DNA of 64,000 nucleotides from Mesorhizobium huakuii (lineage in GTDB: Bacteria; Pseudomonadota; Alphaproteobacteria; Rhizobiales; Rhizobiaceae): assembly GCF_014189455.1 (NCBI RefSeq), contig NZ_CP050296.1, forward strand, positions 3,964,001-4,028,000, given 5' to 3'. Shown here one piece after another: positions 1 through 8,692 of this stretch. Under the pieces are notes generated by a model. The model searched no databases. It saw only the letters and a program-made list of their open reading frames with translations, and was not told the DNA's origin. The first letter of the stretch is position 1, and the number at the start of each line of letters is the position of its first letter. The position numbers and the translations under genes are program-made.

Positions 1-908
1 AGCTCGACAGGCTGAAGCTGCACGAGATCAATCTGGCCGAAGGCGCGGTGCTGGAGACGGGCTGTGTCTACATCGTGCCGCTGCTCGAAAGCCTGGCATT
101 GCCGGCGGAGATTTCCGCCTCCGCCAATCCGAAGAGCTCGACCGGACGGCTCGACATCTTCACCCGTGTAATGACCGACCGTGGCCATGAGTTCGACAAG
201 ATCGCCGCCGGCTATAACGGTCCGCTCTACCTGGAAGTCAGCCCGCGCACCTTCCCGATCGTCGTGCGCACCGGCTCGCGCCTGTCGCAGATCCGCTTCC
301 GCACCGGCAACGCGCTGCTCTCGGAAGCCGAACTCAATGAATTGCACCGCGCGCAGATGCTGGTCGCCACCGAACCGCCGAATATTTCGGGCGGCGGCAT
401 CGCGCTGTCGATCGATCTCAACGGCGACAGTGACGGGCTGGTCGGCTATCGCGGCAAGCATCACACCGGCCTCGTCGATGTCGACAAGCGCGCGGCGCAG
501 GATGTCGTCGATTTCTGGGAGCCGATCCACAAGAGCGGCGCCGGCGAACTGGTGCTCGACCCGGATGAATTCTACATCCTGGTCAGCCAGGAAGCGGTAC
601 ATGTACCGCCGCTCTACGCCGCCGAGATGACGCCCTTCGATCCGCTGGTCGGCGAATTCCGCGTCCACTATGCCGGCTTCTTCGACCCGGGCTTCGGCCA
701 TTCGGCATCAGGCGGCACCGGCAGCCGGGCGGTGCTTGAAGTGCGCAGCCACGAAGTGCCGTTCATCCTCGACCATGGCCAGATCGTCGGCCGGCTGGTC
801 TACGAGCACATGCTGAAGCGGCCGCAGGCGCTCTACGGCACCGATCTCGGCTCCAACTACCAGGCGCAGGGCCTGAAACTCTCCAAGCATTTCCGCGCCG
901 CGCGCTGA
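1..908 (+). CDS. dcd: 2'-deoxycytidine 5'-triphosphate deaminase (5' end missing)
   Basis: This is the C-terminal part of a dCTP deaminase / dUTPase-fold protein of the long alphaproteobacterial type. Such enzymes deaminate dCTP to dUTP in pyrimidine deoxynucleotide supply. The frame is open from base 3 with no start inside the window, so the gene begins upstream. About 300 residues are visible. They include the trimeric dUTPase-like segment with LYLEVSPRTFPIVV and later SQEAVHVPPLYAAEM followed by a GTGSRAVLEVRSHEVPF block, which looks like a second dUTPase-like repeat. The family is usually about 360 residues, so roughly 60 are missing. The assignment rests on recalled family motifs. Confidence 0.8.
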   Translation, partial: LDRLKLHEINLAEGAVLETGCVYIVPLLESLALPAEISASANPKSSTGRLDIFTRVMTDRGHEFDKIAAGYNGPLYLEVSPRTFPIVVRTGSRLSQIRFRTGNALLSEAELNELHRAQMLVATEPPNISGGGIALSIDLNGDSDGLVGYRGKHHTGLVDVDKRAAQDVVDFWEPIHKSGAGELVLDPDEFYILVSQEAVHVPPLYAAEMTPFDPLVGEFRVHYAGFFDPGFGHSASGGTGSRAVLEVRSHEVPFILDHGQIVGRLVYEHMLKRPQALYGTDLGSNYQAQGLKLSKHFRAAR

Positions 909-1007
909 GCCTCGACTGCCGCCAGGCAAAATACTTGCCTGTGCCGGCACATCATGCTTGGCTGACTTGTCGGTCGCAGCGATGCGGCGCTCAAGGGGAA
1001 CAAGAAA

Positions 1008-1781
1008 ATGCAGATTTCAAAATGGATCCTGTCGGCGGCAGGCGCTGCCATGTTGGCGATGGCCGCCGGCTCTCTGTCGGCGCAGGCCGCCGAGAAATTG
1101 AAAATCGGTACCGAGGGCGCCTATCCGCCGTTCAACACCATCACCTCGGACGGCAAGGTTGTCGGTTTCGATATCGACATCGCCAATGCGCTGTGCGCGC
1201 AGATGAAGGTCGAGTGCGAGATCGTCACCCAGGACTGGGACGGCATCATTCCCGCCCTGCAGGCCAAGAAATTCGATGCCATCATCGCCTCGATGAGCAT
1301 CACCGAAGAGCGCAAGAAGCAGGTTGCCTTCACCAACAAATACTACACCACGCCGCTCGCTCTGGTGGCGCCAAAGGACAGCGAGCTGACCTCGACCGAC
1401 CCGGCGGCACTTGCCGGCAAGACGGTCGGTGCCCAGGCTTCGACCACGCAGGCCGACTATGCCCAGAACACCTATGGCAAGGCGGGTGCGGAGGCAAAGC
1501 TCTACCCGACCCAGGAAGAGGCGATCACCGACCTCACCAACGGCCGGCTTGATGCCGTGATTTCGGACAAGTTCGTGCTGGTGGACTGGCTGAAGAAGGC
1601 AAGTGACGGCTGCTGCAAGCTGATCGGCGACGTCAAGGGTACCGAGACGCAAGCCGGCATCGCTGTTCGCCTCGACGACACCGCCCTGCGCGACAAGCTC
1701 AACGCGGCCATTGATGCGATCGTCGCTGACGGCACCTACAAGAAAATCCAGGCCAAGTATTTCGACTTCGATATTTATTGA
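1008..1781 (+). CDS. Polar amino acid ABC transporter substrate-binding protein
   Basis: This is a 257-residue periplasmic binding protein of the type 3 (lysine/arginine/ornithine/octopine-like) family. An N-terminal signal peptide ends near AQAA. The family motif GTEGAYPPFN follows near residue 35, then GFDIDIANALC, and the acidic/aromatic pocket segment QDWDGIIPAL. An AGGGGA-like Shine-Dalgarno precedes the ATG. It would deliver a basic or polar amino acid to a two-permease, one-ATPase importer, but no permease or ATPase gene follows. The next feature is an IS5 element starting 37 bp after the stop. The gene is therefore either an orphan or separated from its partners by the insertion. Substrate not determined. 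Confidence 0.85.
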   Translation: MQISKWILSAAGAAMLAMAAGSLSAQAAEKLKIGTEGAYPPFNTITSDGKVVGFDIDIANALCAQMKVECEIVTQDWDGIIPALQAKKFDAIIASMSITEERKKQVAFTNKYYTTPLALVAPKDSELTSTDPAALAGKTVGAQASTTQADYAQNTYGKAGAEAKLYPTQEEAITDLTNGRLDAVISDKFVLVDWLKKASDGCCKLIGDVKGTETQAGIAVRLDDTALRDKLNAAIDAIVADGTYKKIQAKYFDFDIY

Positions 1782-1803
1782 GGTTGAAGCCTGCCTCGCT
1801 TCT

Positions 1804-1818
1804 TCCTTCTCCCCTTGC
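1804..1818. repeat. Left arm of palindromic intergenic repeat split by IS5
   Basis: CCTTCTCCCCTTG here is the inverted complement of the arm just right of the IS5 element (2971-2985). The two halves would form the stem typical of the palindromic intergenic repeats seen elsewhere in this window, so the IS landed inside such a repeat. Confidence 0.65.
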
Positions 1819-2971
1819 GGGCCTGTTGCGCAGTTACTGGGAGGAACGGCGGGGGAACAGGATCAGCGGGCTATTGCTGGTTCTTAGGGGTTGAGGTCTG
1901 GTTTCGATGTTTGAGGTGGCGGTTCGGCCTTGGCTGGCCGGATTGTGGACGCACCTATCCCGTGATGGCGGCCCATCGGCGCATGTTGAAAGCGATGGCC
2001 GCCATTGTCACCTGACCAGCAGCCTTGGCCAGCCCGATGTAGCGGATCGTGGTCAGCTTCATGCGGTTCTTGAGCGTGGCGAAGGTGGTCTCCACCGCTG
2101 CTCGCCGTCTGGCGATCAGGCGATTGTAGTGCTTGAGCCGCGGCGGCAGCGCATGATGCTTGTTGGGGCGCCGTGCAATGCGCACCTTCTTGCCGGCCGC
2201 CCTGAGCCGAGCACGGCGGGCATGGGTGTCATAGGCTGCGTCTGCCCATACCGTCTTCTCATCACCGCAGATCAAGTGATCAGCCACGACCGTGTCGTTG
2301 ACGTTGGCCGGTGTCGTGATCACCGTGCGGATCAGGCCAGAGCCTTCATCCACCCCGACATGAGCCTTGTAGCCGAAGGTAAGGCCGCTCTTGCCCTTGC
2401 GTGCTGTGACGCGGGCGTCCGTATCCTGCGACGGCCGCTCGGGTGTCGGCGGCGTCGAGACCGCATCCAATCAGCGTGGCATCCAGCATCGTACCGCGCT
2501 TCAGGATCACGCCGGCCTTCTCCAACTGCCGGTCCAGTTCGCCAAACAGCTTCTCCATCAGCCCTTCGCTGACAAGCAGATTGCGAAAACGCGACAGCAC
2601 CGTGTGGTCGGGGATTGTATCGTCCAGCCCCAGCCCAGCAAAGCGCCGGAACGACAGCCGATCGCCCAGCGCTTCCTCTAACTCGCGATCCGACAGTCCG
2701 TAGAGCGATTGCAGCAACAGTGCCTTGAACAACACCAGCGGCGGCCAGGCAGCTCGACCCGGTCCACCATCGCGCAGCGCATTAAGCAGCTTTTCGAACC
2801 GGTACCACTTCACCAGACCCGACAGACGGTCGAGTGGCGAAGAACCCCCCGTCAGCTTGTGGCCCAGAAAAGCCTCCGCCAAGCTCAACTGTCCAGTCTG
2901 CTTCACCGCCATCGCGATTCCTCCGAGCTCCCTCTCAGAGAATCACAACCAGCGAATTACGCAACAGGCCC
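1819..2971 (-). mobile_element. IS5-family insertion sequence, 1.15 kb, transposase frameshifted
   Basis: The ends are imperfect inverted repeats: GGGCCTGTTGCG at 1819-1830 matches its complement at 2960-2971, and similarity continues a few bases inward. Between them lies one transposase gene on the minus strand. No clean target duplication could be assigned, because both flanks are arms of a palindromic repeat. The element lies between an amino acid binding-protein gene and gguC. Because its transposase is broken, it probably moves only if helped in trans. Confidence 0.85.
1955..2912 (-). pseudogene. IS5-family transposase, split by a +1 frameshift
   Basis: The N-terminal part starts at 2912 (MAVKQTGQLSLAEAFLG) and carries the IS5 N-terminal domain with LSDRELEEALGDRLSFRRF. 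The C-terminal part ends at 1955 and has the DDE-type core segments GYKAHVGVDEGSGLIR, DAAYDT and RRAAVETTFATLKNRM. Continuity breaks near 2465, where LDATLIG leaves the frame. Dropping one G from the TTGGATGC stretch joins LDATLI directly to DAVSTPPTPERPSQDTDAR, the usual IS5 continuation. There is no A-rich or T-rich slippery motif at the junction, so a loss-of-function indel (or sequencing error) is more likely than programmed frameshifting. Confidence 0.85.
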
Positions 2972-3110
2972 ACAAGGGGAGAAGGTGGCCGAGCGAAGCT
3001 CGGTCGGATGAGGGGTGTTCCAGCTTGGCAAGGACGGCACTCCGTCACCCACCCCTCAACCGTCTCGGCGCTGCGCGCCGATCCACCTTCTCCCACAGGG
3101 GGAGAAGGGG
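2971..3110. repeat. Right arm of IS5-split repeat plus further palindromic repeat units
   Basis: After the IS end the sequence reads ACAAGGGGAGAAGGTGGCC, then GAGCGAAGCTC and GGATGAGGGGTG, the order seen in the repeats near 52944 and 54339. A second unit near 3050-3110 contains CACCCCTCAACCG and CTTCTCCCACAGGGGGAGAAG. No coding evidence is seen in 2913-3119. Confidence 0.65.
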
Positions 3111-3119
3111 AAGCTGGCG

Positions 3120-4112
3120 CTACAGCGCCTTCACCGCCACCTTCACCGGCTGTTCGATCTCGAGCGGGTTGCGCAGCGGCAGGCCGAAATCCCCGGCTTC
3201 GATCTCGAACACATCGCCGGCCTCGGTCTTGACGCCGTCGGCGAAGGACAGCGTCGCCGTGCCGAACATATGCACATGCACGTCGCCCGGCTGGCGGAAC
3301 GCCGAATATTTGAAGTGATGGTGTTCGAGATTGGCGATGGTGTGCGACATGTTCGCTTCGCCCGACAGGAACGGCTTTTCCCACAGCGTGTTGCCGTCGC
3401 GCACGATGCGCGACGTGCCACGGATGTCGGAAGGCAGGTCGCCGATCAGGATCTCCGGCCCGAACGAGGCGTTGCGCAGCTTGGAATGGGCGAGAAAGAG
3501 ATAGTTCACGCGCTCGGTCACATGGTCGGAAAATTCGTTCGACAGGGTGAAGCCGACGCGGAACGGCGCGCCGTCGTCGCCGATGACGTAGATGCCGGCG
3601 ATTTCGGGTTCCTCACCGGCGTCCTTGGCGAAGGCCGGTGACAGCAGCGCGGCACCCGGCGCGACGGCCATCGTGCCGTTGCCCTTGTAGAACCATTCCG
3701 GCTGTACGCCGACCTGGCCCTTGGCGGGTTTGCCGCCCTCCAGCCCCATGCGGAACATTTTCATGGAATCGGTGAGCTGTTCCTCGCCATCGGTGCTGAG
3801 CTTCTTGTGCATGGAATCGCGTGTCGCCGCCGAGCCGAGATGGGTCAGTCCGGTGCCGGTCAGGTGCAGGTGAGCAGGATCGGGGTGATTGATCGGCGAC
3901 AACAGCCGCCCCTTCTTGTAGGCGGCATCGAGATCGATCGCCTCACCGAGCCCCTTGCGTTCGATCAGGGTGGCGAGGCCGACGCCGGTGCGGGCAGCCT
4001 CCATCGCCAGAGAGTAGACGCTGCGGGCGCCGTTGATGATCCGGGTCTTGCCGCCATTGCGGGCAACGACACGGATGGTCTCGGCGTCGTCGAGAATCTG
4101 CGAGATCAGCAT
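3120..4112 (-). CDS. gguC: GguC, fumarylacetoacetate-hydrolase-fold (AraD1-type) protein
   Basis: This 330-residue protein matches the GguC/AraD1 family encoded with chvE-gguAB in Agrobacterium. That family lies in the fumarylacetoacetate hydrolase superfamily and is linked to L-arabonate-type sugar acid breakdown. Visible family segments are LSPINHPDPAHLHLTGTGLTHLGS near residue 70 and QPEWFYKGNG near 140, followed by GFTLSNEFSDH and an acidic metal-site region. It is the last gene of the chvE-gguA-gguB-gguC run, about 195 bp after gguB. The ATG at 4112 is followed by typical N-terminal ISQILDDAETIRVV. Enzymatic role is inferred from family and context. Confidence 0.85.
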   Translation of the reverse strand: MLISQILDDAETIRVVARNGGKTRIINGARSVYSLAMEAARTGVGLATLIERKGLGEAIDLDAAYKKGRLLSPINHPDPAHLHLTGTGLTHLGSAATRDSMHKKLSTDGEEQLTDSMKMFRMGLEGGKPAKGQVGVQPEWFYKGNGTMAVAPGAALLSPAFAKDAGEEPEIAGIYVIGDDGAPFRVGFTLSNEFSDHVTERVNYLFLAHSKLRNASFGPEILIGDLPSDIRGTSRIVRDGNTLWEKPFLSGEANMSHTIANLEHHHFKYSAFRQPGDVHVHMFGTATLSFADGVKTEAGDVFEIEAGDFGLPLRNPLEIEQPVKVAVKAL

Positions 4113-4307
4113 GATCAGTCCTCTCTCATGTGTGGTTGCCTCTTGGCAAACCTTGACCTGCGCGGCTCGGACCTAGCCGCGCCACGGGTGAAATTCTTCG
4201 TCCGGATTGCGCTCGCGGGCCTGATCCCCCGGGGGGGACTTCTTGATGCCGACAACTCGCCGGCAGCGCCGCGATCGTATGCCTCCTACTTGCCTCGCCT
4301 AAGCCTG

Positions 4308-5595
4308 TCAGGCCTTGTTCTTGTTGTAGACGTCGAAGATCACGGCGCCGAGCAGCACCAGGCCTTTGACCACCTGCTGCCAGTCGACGTTGACGCCCAT
4401 GATCGACATGCCGTTGTTCATCACGCCCATGATGAAGCCGCCGACCACGGCGCCGATGACCTGGCCGACGCCGCCCATTGCCGAGGCGCCGCCGATGAAC
4501 ACGGCGGCAATGACGTCGAGCTCTGAGCCCAGACCCGCAGCCGGCACGGCCTGGCCGAGACGCGCCGCGATGATCAGGCCGCCCAGCGCCGACAGCACGC
4601 CCATATTGATGAACACCCACAGCGTCAGCCGCTCGGTGTTGATGCCCGACAACTGCGCCGCCTTGGGGTTGCCGCCCATCGCATAGATGCGGCGGCCGAT
4701 GGTCATGCGCTTGGTGACGAAGACGAACAGCGAGATCAGCACGCCCATGACGAGCAGCACCACCGGCAGGCCCCTGTAACTGGCAAACTCATAGACCAGG
4801 AACAGTGCCAGGGCGCTGGCGACCAGCGTCTTGACGACGAACAAGGGGAAGGGCTCGGCCTCATAGCCATGGCGCTCGCGCTTGCGCCGGGTGCGAAGCC
4901 CGAAATAGGCATAGGCCACCACGGCGATCACGCCGAGCACCACCGTCGTCATGTGCAGCGTCAGGCCGCTGCCCAAGATGGTCTTGCCGGCGGCATTCAC
5001 CGTCGGCGGGATCAGCGTCAGCGGCCCGATCACGTCCGGGATGAAGCCGGAGCTCAGCGCCTTGAAGTCGTCCGGAAGGGGGCCCACCGAGGATCCGCCG
5101 CCCAGCAGCGCCTGACAGATGCCGCGGAAGATCAGCATTCCGGCCAGCGTGACGATGAAGCTCGGTATTCGGTGATAGGCGATCCAGTAGCCTTGTGCCG
5201 CGCCGATCAAGCCGCCCACGATCAGGCAGAGGATCGAAACCACCAACGGATTGCTGAGCGGTCCGAGCTGCCAGATGACCATCATGTTTGCCGCCAGCGC
5301 GCCGATGAAACCGGCGACCGATCCGACGCTGAGGTCGATATAGCCGGAAACGATGACCAGCAGCATGCCCAGCGCCATCACGATGATGAACGAGTTCTGC
5401 TGCACCAGATTGCTGAGGTTGACCGGCTTGAACAGCGTCCCCGACGTGGTGAACTGGAAGAACAGCATGATGACGATCAGCGCGATAATCAGACCGTATT
5501 CGCGCAGGTTCGTCGTCAGTGCCGAGACGGCGATGCGTGGACGCTGTTCTTCGGCGACGTTGCCCTGCGGGGCGGGGGGCGATTTCGGTGCTCAT
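4308..5595 (-). CDS. gguB: GguB sugar ABC transporter permease, probable frameshift near the start
   Basis: This is the inner-membrane permease of the ChvE multiple-sugar importer (BPD_transp_2 family). From ATG 5468 the frame gives 386 residues with many hydrophobic segments and family blocks [18 protein letters not shown] and [16 protein letters not shown]. That start truncates the first membrane helix. A better start is ATG 5593-5595, which overlaps the gguA stop as ATGA, but its frame ([12 protein letters not shown]) departs from the permease frame. Removing one C from the C-run at about 5571-5582 gives [17 protein letters not shown] and then [20 protein letters not shown], restoring a full N-terminus of about 428 residues. 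The gene is either frameshifted or mis-sequenced there. Confidence 0.85.
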
Positions 5596-7124
5596 GCTGC
5601 TTTTCCTTCTCCGCGAACGATGGCGCGCATTATTTTTTCCTGGCTTGCGTCCGCCGCCGGCATTTCGCCGACGATGCGCCCTTCGTTCATGACGTAGATG
5701 CGGTCGGTGATGCCGAGCAATTCCGGCATTTCCGACGAGATGACCACGATCGCCTTACCCTCCGAGGCAAGACGCGCGATGATCGTGTAGATTTCGTACT
5801 TGGCGCCGACATCGATGCCGCGTGTCGGCTCGTCGAGGATCAGGACTTCCGGGTCGGCGAACAGCCATTTCGACAGCACCACCTTCTGCTGGTTGCCGCC
5901 GGAAAGATTGCCGGTCATCTGATAGACGCTCGAAGCGCGGATATTGGTCTTCTTGCGATAGTCGTTGGCAACGGCAAGCTCGCGCAAATCGTCGATCACG
6001 CTATGACGCGACACGCCGCCGAGATTGGCGAGCGTTATGTTGTGCTTGATATGGTCGATGAGGTTGAGACCGTAGGTCTTGCGGTCCTCGGTCACGTACG
6101 CGATGCCGTGTTCGACCGCCTTGCTCACCGACGAGACATCGATCGGCTTGCCCTTGAGCAGCACCTCGCCGGTGATGCGGCGGCCATAGGAGCGGCCGAA
6201 CAGGCTCATGGCGAATTCGGTGCGGCCGGCACCCATCAGCCCGGCTATGCCGACCACCTCGCCCTTGCGCACGTTGATGTCGATCCCCTTGATCACCTGC
6301 CGCTCGGCATGGATCGGGTGATAGACTGACCAATTCTTCACTTCGAACACGACCTCGCCGATCTTTGGCTCGCGCGGCGGGTAGCGGTCGTCGAGCGAGC
6401 GACCGACCATCGAGGTGATGATGCGGTCCTCCGAAATGTCCTTCCTGGCCAGCGTCTCGATGGTGCGCCCGTCACGGATGACGGTAACCTTGTCGGCGAC
6501 CCGGTTCACCTCGTTGAGCTTGTGCGAGATCAGGATCGAGGTCATGCCTTGCCGCTTGAATTCGAGCAAAAGGTCGAGCAGCGCCTGGCTGTCCTTTTCG
6601 CTGAGCGATGCGGTCGGCTCGTCGAGGATCAGGAGCTTGACTTCCTTGCTCAGCGCCTTCGCGATCTCGACCAGCTGCTGCTTGCCGACGCCGATATTGG
6701 TGATCAGCGTCTTGGGGTCCTCCTTGAGGCCCACCTTCTTCAACAGCGCGCTGGTGCGCGCCTCGTTGGCGTTCCAGTCGATCACGCCGTATCTGGCGTG
6801 TTCGTTGCCGAGGAAGATGTTTTCGGCAATCGACAGCATCGGCACCAGGGCAAGCTCCTGGTGGATGATGACGATGCCCTTGTGTTCGCTGTCATGGATG
6901 CCTTTGAACTGGCACTCCTGGCCTTGAAAAATGATCTGGCCGTCATAGGTGCCCGCGGGATAGACGCCGGACAGGACTTTCATCAGCGTCGACTTGCCGG
7001 CGCCGTTCTCGCCGACCACGGCGTGGATCTCGCCTTCCTCGACACTGAGATTGACGTTGGACAGCGCCTTCACGCCGGGGAACGTCTTGGTGATGTCGCG
7101 CATCTCCAAAATCGTCGAGGTCAT
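5592..7124 (-). CDS. gguA: GguA sugar ABC transporter ATP-binding protein
   Basis: This is a 510-residue tandem ABC ATPase of the monosaccharide importer class that energises uptake of sugars bound by ChvE. The first half has Walker [10 protein letters not shown], the signature [14 protein letters not shown] and Walker [12 protein letters not shown]. The second half has a degenerate GLMGAGRTE site, [15 protein letters not shown] and [12 protein letters not shown], as usual for the family. The start chosen is [13 protein letters not shown] at 7124; a longer open frame upstream runs into a dispersed repeat and is not homologous. The stop overlaps the intended gguB start by 4 bp. A hairpin between chvE and gguA may lower its expression relative to chvE. 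Confidence 0.92.
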   Translation of the reverse strand: MTSTILEMRDITKTFPGVKALSNVNLSVEEGEIHAVVGENGAGKSTLMKVLSGVYPAGTYDGQIIFQGQECQFKGIHDSEHKGIVIIHQELALVPMLSIAENIFLGNEHARYGVIDWNANEARTSALLKKVGLKEDPKTLITNIGVGKQQLVEIAKALSKEVKLLILDEPTASLSEKDSQALLDLLLEFKRQGMTSILISHKLNEVNRVADKVTVIRDGRTIETLARKDISEDRIITSMVGRSLDDRYPPREPKIGEVVFEVKNWSVYHPIHAERQVIKGIDINVRKGEVVGIAGLMGAGRTEFAMSLFGRSYGRRITGEVLLKGKPIDVSSVSKAVEHGIAYVTEDRKTYGLNLIDHIKHNITLANLGGVSRHSVIDDLRELAVANDYRKKTNIRASSVYQMTGNLSGGNQQKVVLSKWLFADPEVLILDEPTRGIDVGAKYEIYTIIARLASEGKAIVVISSEMPELLGITDRIYVMNEGRIVGEMPAADASQEKIMRAIVRGEGKAA

Positions 7125-7153
7125 CAGGTCAAGCTCCCAGACTTTCTTGTTTT

Positions 7154-7227
7154 TACGCAATTCCCAAGGGAAAGCGTTACGCTTTTTCCCGGGAAAACCG
7201 CTACGCACTTTTCCTGGAATTGCTCTA
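7154..7227. repeat. Dispersed palindromic element (TA-GAGCAATTCC type)
   Basis: Read on the minus strand it begins TAGAGCAATTCCAGGAAAAG and ends GGGAATTGCGTA, with internal palindromes. A related copy occurs at 35839-35890. It lies between the chvE terminator and gguA. Rhizobial intergenic mosaic elements of this kind are common; the exact family name is not assigned. Confidence 0.7.
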
Positions 7228-7261
7228 GGCCGGCAGAAACAATACCGGGGTCGCTTGTGAA

Positions 7262-7294
7262 CGAAAAGGGGCCCTGCGTTGCGCAGGACCCCTG
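7262..7294 (-). terminator. Hairpin terminator/attenuator after chvE
   Basis: On the minus strand, GGGGTCCTGCG and CGCAGGGCCCC pair with one G-T wobble around a 3-base loop and are followed by TTTT. It sits just after the chvE stop and before gguA. It could act as a full terminator or as a partial one that keeps the binding protein more abundant than the membrane components. Confidence 0.75.
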
Positions 7295-7309
7295 ATTTTA
7301 CAACCGAGA

Positions 7310-8380
7310 TTACTTCAGGTCTTCGGCCTTGATGTAGCCGGAGTCGACGACCAGCTTCTGGTAGTTCGACTTGTCGACTTCATGCGGCGTCAACAGGATC
7401 GAGGGAACGACCTTGACGTCGTTGTTGTAGGTCTTTTCATCGAGGCCGTCGGGCTTGCCGCCCGAGAGCACCTTGTCGACCAGCTGGACAGTGGCCTTGG
7501 CGAGGTCGCGAGTGTCCTTGAACACGGTCGAGTACTGTTCGCCCGTGATGATCAGCTTGACCGAGGCGGTCTCGGCGTCCTGACCGGTGACGATCGGCCA
7601 AGGCTGTGCGTCCGTGCCGTAACCGACGGCGCGCAGCGAGGCGGTGATGCCGCGCGACAGGCCGTCATAGGGCGACAGAACGCCATCGACACGGCTGCCG
7701 TCCGAGTAGTTGGCCGAGAGCAGATTGTCCATGCGCGCCTGGGCGGTGGCCGCCAGCCAGCGCAGCGTGCCGACCTTGTCCATGCCGGTCTGGCCCGACT
7801 TGATCTTGATCGAGCCGTCGTCGATCAGCGGCTGCAGGACGGAAATCGCGCCATTGTAGAAGAAGAAGGCGTTGTTGTCGTCGGGCGAGCCGCCGAACAG
7901 TTCGACGTTCCACGGCTTGGTGTTCGGGAAGCGCTCCTTGAGGCCCTTGACCAGCGAATTCGCCTGGATCACGCCGACGCCGAAATTGTCGAACGTGGTG
8001 TAGTAGTCGACATTCTTGGTCTTCTTGATCAGGCGGTCATAGGCGACGACGACGACGCCCGCGTCAGCGGCCTTCTGCAGCGCGTCCGACAAAGTGGTGC
8101 CGTCGATCGAGGCGATGATCAGCGCCTTCGGGCCCTTGGTGATTTCGTTTTCCAGCTGGCTGAGCTGGTTGGGGATGTCGTCCTGCGCATACTGCAGGTC
8201 GACGGTGTAGCCGAGAGCCTCGAGCTGGGACTTGACGGCGTCGCCGTCATTGATCCAGCGCTGCGAAGTCTTGGTCGGCATCAGCACGCCGACAAGACCC
8301 TTGTCGGCTGCGTGCGCCGAGTAGGTCATGGCAGCGATGCCAAGCGCCGCGACTGCGGCCAGTGTCTTGATGATTTTCAC
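7310..8380 (-). CDS. chvE: ChvE multiple sugar-binding periplasmic protein
   Basis: This 356-residue ribose/galactose-type binding protein is the counterpart of Agrobacterium ChvE, which binds galactose, arabinose, glucose and other sugars, feeds the GguAB importer, and in Agrobacterium also presents sugar to VirA. The start is GTG 8380 ([14 protein letters not shown]), preceded by AGGGAGAG at good spacing. A signal peptide ends near AHAAD. Mature-family motifs are [17 protein letters not shown], the binding-site segments [18 protein letters not shown] and [13 protein letters not shown], and [14 protein letters not shown]. It is divergent from the LysR-type gbpR, as in Agrobacterium. Regulation by GbpR is inferred from that arrangement. 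Confidence 0.92.
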   Translation of the reverse strand: MKIIKTLAAVAALGIAAMTYSAHAADKGLVGVLMPTKTSQRWINDGDAVKSQLEALGYTVDLQYAQDDIPNQLSQLENEITKGPKALIIASIDGTTLSDALQKAADAGVVVVAYDRLIKKTKNVDYYTTFDNFGVGVIQANSLVKGLKERFPNTKPWNVELFGGSPDDNNAFFFYNGAISVLQPLIDDGSIKIKSGQTGMDKVGTLRWLAATAQARMDNLLSANYSDGSRVDGVLSPYDGLSRGITASLRAVGYGTDAQPWPIVTGQDAETASVKLIITGEQYSTVFKDTRDLAKATVQLVDKVLSGGKPDGLDEKTYNNDVKVVPSILLTPHEVDKSNYQKLVVDSGYIKAEDLK

Positions 8381-8610
8381 GTAACTCTCCCTGGTTGATG
8401 GACGCAGCACCCCGGGGGTCGCGGGCCGCGCAATCGTGCAGAAGCGCCAAGGCACTACTGCCGTCATATCGATCTCCGGTATCCTCCCATGGCCCCGAGC
8501 CGCTGATTTCAATCGATACGATTTTTATCGTCGGCGACCGTTGCGTCTCGGAACGCGCTGACGTTGTGACCCTTTTGCCATAACTGTCAAATGCGATCTT
8601 TGATGGTTGC

Positions 8611-8628
8611 TATACCGACAGTGGTATA
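8611..8628. promoter_or_regulatory. TATACC-N6-GGTATA palindrome upstream of gbpR
   Basis: This is a perfect 6+6 inverted repeat with a 6-base spacer between the divergent chvE and gbpR genes. Its form suits a LysR-type or other dimeric regulator site. It lies upstream of the preferred gbpR start (8693). Function inferred from position only. Confidence 0.4.
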
Positions 8629-8692
8629 TGTTATGGGGCGTGACAGATTGCTGGCAAATGCCAGAGGGTCGCGAGCGGAGGCTGGGAAGACA

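Noticed and set aside
2346..2470. Programmed frameshifting in the IS5 transposase
   Set aside because: Neither a slippery heptamer nor a stimulatory hairpin is visible at the junction. A single extra G explains the break.
4869..6329. Plus-strand frame of 486 codons opposite gguA/gguB
   Set aside because: It runs across two genes of known family on the other strand, and no motifs are visible in it.
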